Part shown: positions 4,955 through 7,569 of the stretch, in pieces
Layout of the letters: every line of letters starts with the position of its first letter
How positions within the stretch are numbered: the first letter of the stretch is position 1
From: Hymenobacter sp.
Lineage (GTDB): Bacteria > Bacteroidota > Bacteroidia > Cytophagales > Hymenobacteraceae
DNA: 7,569 nucleotides
Direction of reading: 5' to 3'
Assembly (NCBI GenBank): GCA_025362615.1
Contig: JANYFQ010000342.1
Location: 1-7,569 of the forward strand
The notes under the pieces: model-generated
Database searches by the model: none
What the model was told of the DNA's origin: nothing
Seen by the model: the letters and a program-made list of their open reading frames with translations, nothing else
Program-made: the position numbers and the translations under genes

Positions 4955-6832
4955 CTACCGCGAAAACACCACCACCCCATACGGGGCCAGCGCCGTGCTG
5001 CCGGCCCAGGCGTAGCCGTCGCGCGGCGCGGCTTGCCCCGTCATCCCCAGGCTGTCAAAATCCCCAAACGAGCCGTCGTAGCCGCGCCAGTCGGCGTTGA
5101 AGCGGCAGGGCCAGTCGCCGCCGGCGGGCAGGCCGATGGTGTAGCTGTCGTAGGCGCGGTCGGCGAAGTTGGCCAGCACGACGGTGGCATCGCCCGGCCC
5201 GTCTTCGGCGTCGGCCCAGCGCACGAAGGCCAGCACCTTATCCTCGTTATTGACGTGGAACACGCGGGTGTGCTGCCCGCCCAGGCCGCGGGTGGTGCCG
5301 CGCTGGTTGCGGCGCAGGGCAATCAGGTCGCGGTAGAGCTGCACGAGGCCGCCGAACTGCGCGGCGCGGCCCCATTGCAGCGGCTCAGTGTCGTTGAAGG
5401 CCCCGTCTTCCAGAAACTCCTGGCCCTGAAACAGCATCGGAATACCGGGGCTGCTGAGCACGAGGGCGGCCCCGAGCACGGCCCGTTTTTTCGGGTACCA
5501 GGCATCGGCCGCGCCGGGCATTATTTCTTCGGGCACCCGGCTGTGGCCGTTGGCCACTTCGTCGTGGCTTTCGGTGTAGATGACGCGCTGCAACGCCTGG
5601 CCGTTGTAGGCGTGGGTGAGGGCATCGGCCACGGCGGGCAGGTCGCGGTCGGCATCCTGGGGCGTGGTGATGGCCCGGCGCAGGGTGCCCACGAAGCCCG
5701 CATCCCACTGAGCGGCAAAGCCCTGGCCGCCCTCGGCGGTGGGCCGGGTGATGGCGGGGTTGCCCTGCAAATCTTCGGCGATGGTGATTTTCCAGGGCTG
5801 CCTGCGCTGAATTTCGGTGTTCACCCGGCGCATCAAATCCCAGCCGTCGGGCAGTTCGTGGTCGGGGTCGTCGGTGCCGTTCACACTGCGGATGTGCGTG
5901 ATGGAGTCGAGCCGCAGGCCGTCGCAGCGGTATTCTTCGAGCCACATCAGGGCGTTGTCCACGATGTACTGGCGCACTTCGGGGCGGCCGTAATCGGGGC
6001 GGTTGTGGCCCCAGGGGGTTTCGGCCCGCCAGTCGTTGTAGAAATAAATGCCGCCCCGCTCGTCGCTTTCCTTCCAGCCGTCAAACTGCCACAGGTCCAA
6101 ATCGCCCGGCCCGAAGTGGTTGTACACCACGTCGAGCACCACGGCCAGGCCGTGCCGGTGGGCCTCGCGCACCAGCGTTTTGAAGCCCGTCGGCCCGCCG
6201 TAGTCGCTTTCCAGGGCAAACGGGTTGGCAGGGTTGTAGCCCCACGAGCGGCTGCCCGGAAACTCGGTGGCCGGCAGCAGCTCAATGCAATTGATGCCCA
6301 AATCGCGCAGGTAGGGTAGCTTGTCAACCACGTCGTAAAACGTGCCCACCGCGTCGGCATTCGGGGCGTTGAAGGTGCCCACGTGCAGCTCGTAAATCAC
6401 CAGCTCATTCCAGGCGGGCATCTGAAAACTGTCGTCCTGCCAGTCAAAATCTGGGTCGTGAATGACGGAGTTACCCGCCGAGTTCGTCATCTCGCGGGCG
6501 TAAGGGTCGTTGCGCTGAAAGGTGCCGCCGTTGCGAATTTCATACTTGTACTGCTGGCCCGGTTTGGCCCCGGCCACGTCGGTGGCCCAGTAGCCGTCGG
6601 CCTCGTGGGCGAGGGTGTTCTCGGTCCCGTTCCAGCCGTTGAAGTCGCCGACCACGGCCACGGCTTCGGCGTGGGGTGCCCACACCCGGAAGGTGGTGCC
6701 GGCGACGTGGGGCACCGCGCCCATACCGGGCTGGGGGGCGGGGGCGGGCACATTTGGGGCGGTGGGAGCTTGAGGAGTTGTTTTTTTAGCAGTCGGCGCC
6801 GACTTGGTTTTGGGAGCTGATGGGGAGGGCAT
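4955..6832 (-). CDS. CBM48-GH13 alpha-glucan enzyme, branching/trehalohydrolase-like
   Basis: A 625-residue protein. Residues 2-40 are a Pro/Ala/Thr/Lys low-complexity lead. A CBM48-type domain follows (about 45-130; TTFRVWAPHAEAVAVVGDFNGWN). The GH13 barrel begins near IYELHVGTF (146-154). It carries region I DVVYNHFGPGD (234-244), region II GLRLD (R307, nucleophile D309), region III AED (acid/base E353) and region IV SHDEV (D424). A beta-sheet domain ends the protein. YELHVGTF, YNHFGPGD and NALMWLEEYRCDGLRLD resemble malto-oligosyltrehalose trehalohydrolases (GH13_10). AED and SHDEV resemble branching enzyme (GlgB). The reaction is therefore branching or hydrolysis of alpha-glucans, not settled. 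No signal peptide is seen from this start, so it is probably cytoplasmic. Longer in-frame starts up to 7027 would overlap the divergent gene and lack conserved content. Met at internal residue 37 is an alternative. Confidence 0.88.
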   Translation of the reverse strand: MPSPSAPKTKSAPTAKKTTPQAPTAPNVPAPAPQPGMGAVPHVAGTTFRVWAPHAEAVAVVGDFNGWNGTENTLAHEADGYWATDVAGAKPGQQYKYEIRNGGTFQRNDPYAREMTNSAGNSVIHDPDFDWQDDSFQMPAWNELVIYELHVGTFNAPNADAVGTFYDVVDKLPYLRDLGINCIELLPATEFPGSRSWGYNPANPFALESDYGGPTGFKTLVREAHRHGLAVVLDVVYNHFGPGDLDLWQFDGWKESDERGGIYFYNDWRAETPWGHNRPDYGRPEVRQYIVDNALMWLEEYRCDGLRLDSITHIRSVNGTDDPDHELPDGWDLMRRVNTEIQRRQPWKITIAEDLQGNPAITRPTAEGGQGFAAQWDAGFVGTLRRAITTPQDADRDLPAVADALTHAYNGQALQRVIYTESHDEVANGHSRVPEEIMPGAADAWYPKKRAVLGAALVLSSPGIPMLFQGQEFLEDGAFNDTEPLQWGRAAQFGGLVQLYRDLIALRRNQRGTTRGLGGQHTRVFHVNNEDKVLAFVRWADAEDGPGDATVVLANFADRAYDSYTIGLPAGGDWPCRFNADWRGYDGSFGDFDSLGMTGQAAPRDGYAWAGSTALAPYGVVVFSR

Positions 6833-6952
6833 GAGCGTGAGCAGGACACCCGCCGACGCGGCCGAACATACGGCCGTTGGCAAGCGGGAGGGTTGCTTAC
6901 GTAAGGTCGAGCTTTTGGGTGACAGCCGCGCTTTCGGCCCTATCTTGCCGCC
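6833..6952. promoter_or_regulatory. Divergent promoter region
   Basis: This 120-bp gap separates the GH13 gene (leftward) from the small gene (rightward) and must hold their promoters if each has its own. On the minus strand TATGTTCG (6870 down to 6863) matches the Bacteroidota -7 box TAnnTTTG except for one base, but no TTG box lies at the right distance. On the + strand TTTG (6914-6917) and TATCTTGC (6941-6948) are a weak pair with a 23-base spacer. No Shine-Dalgarno is visible for either gene. CGGCCG at 6859-6864 and 6871-6876 can also form a small hairpin. Confidence 0.4.
6896..6905. promoter_or_regulatory. 10-bp perfect palindrome, candidate operator
   Basis: CTTACGTAAG is a perfect 10-bp palindrome near the middle of the divergent intergenic region. 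It could bind a dimeric regulator controlling both genes. No regulator gene is present in the window, so this rests on position and symmetry only. Confidence 0.3.
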
Positions 6953-7369
6953 ATGAAAACCCGTCCCAAACCCATTATTTTCGGCCTTTATCTCTGGACG
7001 CCCGACTACGGCTTCCGCTACGTGCACCCCGCCAACCGCCGCGCCTTCGAGCTGCTCGAACCCGTGGGCAAATTATTCGAGAAAATCGCCGAAGACCCCG
7101 AAGAAGACTGGCTCACGCTCCGCTACGACGAGCAGCAGTTCCTGCTCCGCCCCGAGCTGTTTCGGGAGCTGCACGGCCGCCGCCCCGCCTTCAGCTTCGG
7201 CGACGAAGTAGAGGAAATAACCCCCGCCGAGGCCGGCCGCTACCGCCACTTCGGCCGCATTTCCGACGTGTACTGGCACGATGCCACCGACACCGCAACG
7301 TACCAGCTGGTCGAGCGCAAGCGCAAAGTAGCCCGCGTGTTCACCGAAGGCGAGCTGCGGGCGGGATAG
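6953..7369 (+). CDS. Small conserved-looking protein of unknown function
   Basis: A 138-residue soluble protein without signal peptide, membrane segment or cysteine. It begins MKTRPKPIIFGLYLWTPDYG and contains FRYVHPANRRAFELLEP (21-37), an acidic stretch EDPEEDW (47-53), LRYDEQQFLLRPELFREL (56-73), FSFGDEVEE (80-88) and a basic stretch VERKRKVARVF (119-129). The pattern of a short N-terminal 'GLY-W-P-YG-HP' segment followed by a small beta-rich domain resembles small Bacteroidota proteins of unknown function (possibly DUF6960, recalled but not verified). The start is the first ATG after a 120-bp gap and agrees with the onset of protein-like sequence. It is divergent from the GH13 gene and followed at once by the palindrome cluster. 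No function is proposed. Confidence 0.75.
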   Translation: MKTRPKPIIFGLYLWTPDYGFRYVHPANRRAFELLEPVGKLFEKIAEDPEEDWLTLRYDEQQFLLRPELFRELHGRRPAFSFGDEVEEITPAEAGRYRHFGRISDVYWHDATDTATYQLVERKRKVARVFTEGELRAG

Positions 7370-7372
7370 CCC

Positions 7373-7415
7373 CAGTGGTCGGGCGAATCCCGCGAAGCGG
7401 TTCGTCCGGCCACTG
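7373..7415 (+). repeat. Palindromic hairpin element, copy 1
   Basis: A 43-base hairpin: outer arms 7373-7387 and 7401-7415 pair over 15 positions with two G-T wobbles, and the inner hairpin CCGC-GAA-GCGG lies at 7390-7400. It is followed by CC and GTAG (7418-7421), then GCTGCCCC. It starts 3 bases after the stop of the small gene, so it would be in that gene's 3' untranslated region. It may act as a transcript end, though no T-tract follows. Confidence 0.75.
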
Positions 7416-7433
7416 CCGTAGGCTGCCCCAGCG

Positions 7434-7476
7434 CACTCGTCGGACGAATCCCGCGAAGCGGTTCGTCCGACGAGTG
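7434..7476 (+). repeat. Palindromic hairpin element, copy 2
   Basis: A 43-base element with a perfect 15-bp outer stem (arms 7434-7448 and 7462-7476) and the inner hairpin CCGC-GAA-GCGG (7451-7461). It is followed by GAC and GTAG (7480-7483), then GCTGCCCC, as in copy 1. CGTAGGCTGCCCC is shared exactly at 7417-7429 and 7479-7491. Compared with copy 1, two stem pairs flip G-C to C-G on both arms and two wobbles become Watson-Crick pairs. Confidence 0.8.
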
Positions 7477-7493
7477 GACGTAGGCTGCCCCGA

Positions 7494-7526
7494 AACGGCT
7501 TGGTTGCGAATTTAACGCGAGCCGTT
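7494..7526. repeat. Small inverted repeat between hairpin copies 2 and 3
   Basis: AACGGCT (7494-7500) and AGCCGTT (7520-7526) are perfect 7-base inverted arms around a 19-base, comparatively AT-rich loop. It lies between two large hairpins and may be incidental. Confidence 0.3.
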
Positions 7527-7533
7527 CAAACCG

Positions 7534-7569
7534 CACTCGTCGGACGAATCGCCCGAAGGGCTTCGTCCG
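7534..7569 (+). repeat. Palindromic hairpin element, copy 3 (cut by window end)
   Basis: The left arm (7534-7548) is identical to copy 2 and lies exactly 100 bases after it. The inner hairpin here is GCCC-GAA-GGGC (7551-7561), changed on both sides of the stem but keeping the GAA loop. The right arm is visible only to 7569 (TTCGTCCG), and the window ends before the expected GTAG. Confidence 0.75.

Noticed and set aside
3710..6319. An 869-codon open frame on the + strand opposite the RNA ligase and GH13 genes
   Set aside because: It has low-complexity Gly/Val/His composition, begins inside the heptamer stem-loop, and lies opposite two genes with intact catalytic motifs.
6914..6948. Promoter (TTTG, 23 bases, TATCTTGC) for the small gene
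   Set aside because: The -7 box matches only 4 of 6 fixed bases and would give an almost leaderless start. It is too weak to call as a separate feature.
6833..7027. 65-residue N-terminal extension of the GH13 enzyme, including a weakly signal-peptide-like stretch
   Set aside because: It would overlap the divergent gene by 75 bases, has no conserved content, and the stretch AVCSAASAGVLLTL has no suitable start codon close before it.
7373..7415. Textbook intrinsic terminator for the small gene
   Set aside because: The hairpin is well placed but lacks a following T-tract and belongs to a repeated family. It may still end the transcript.
7373..7569. CRISPR-like array
   Set aside because: The repeats are long self-complementary hairpins with spacings of 61 and 100 bases, sequence changes within repeats, and partly repeated spacers. 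There are no cas genes.

Overview
The window looks like a chromosomal segment from a GC-rich member of the Bacteroidota, most plausibly Hymenobacter or a close relative. This placement is inferred from protein style, high GC, the lack of Shine-Dalgarno-like sequences before the starts, and a lipoprotein signal with Lys and Asp just after the lipobox cysteine. It was not confirmed by any search. There are no rRNA, tRNA or CRISPR features and no transposase gene.

Layout, left to right. Positions 1-129 hold two inverted copies of a short palindromic element, each a GC-rich hairpin with a GTAG tetranucleotide two bases away. Next come a DUF262/DUF1524 (GmrSD-type) putative nuclease (193-2217, +) and, 12 bases later, a GH13 alpha-amylase lipoprotein (2230-3681, +). 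An 18-bp perfect stem-loop lies between this pair and a convergent T4 Rnl1-like RNA ligase (3764-4813, -). A 141-bp gap rich in heptamer and nonamer tandem repeats follows. Then come a CBM48-GH13 enzyme with mixed branching-enzyme and trehalohydrolase features (4955-6832, -), a 120-bp divergent promoter region containing a 10-bp palindrome, and a small protein of unknown function (6953-7369, +). The window ends in a cluster of three related hairpins (7373-7569, the last one cut).

How the genes relate. The two GH13 enzymes suggest alpha-glucan (starch or glycogen) use: one anchored outside the cytoplasm as a lipoprotein, one apparently cytoplasmic. They are not in one operon. The DUF262/DUF1524 protein is a likely defence-type nuclease, and the RNA ligase is a likely RNA-repair or phage-related enzyme. 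Nothing in the arrangement ties these two into one system.

The most unusual content is between the genes. Two families of palindromic elements show compensatory base changes between copies. The right-hand family carries the GCGAAGC motif known as an exceptionally stable single-stranded DNA mini-hairpin, and the complete copies of both families have GTAG next to the hairpin. This resembles REP/BIME elements. In addition, heptanucleotide tandem repeats sit at several gene ends and in two cases appear to encode the final codons.
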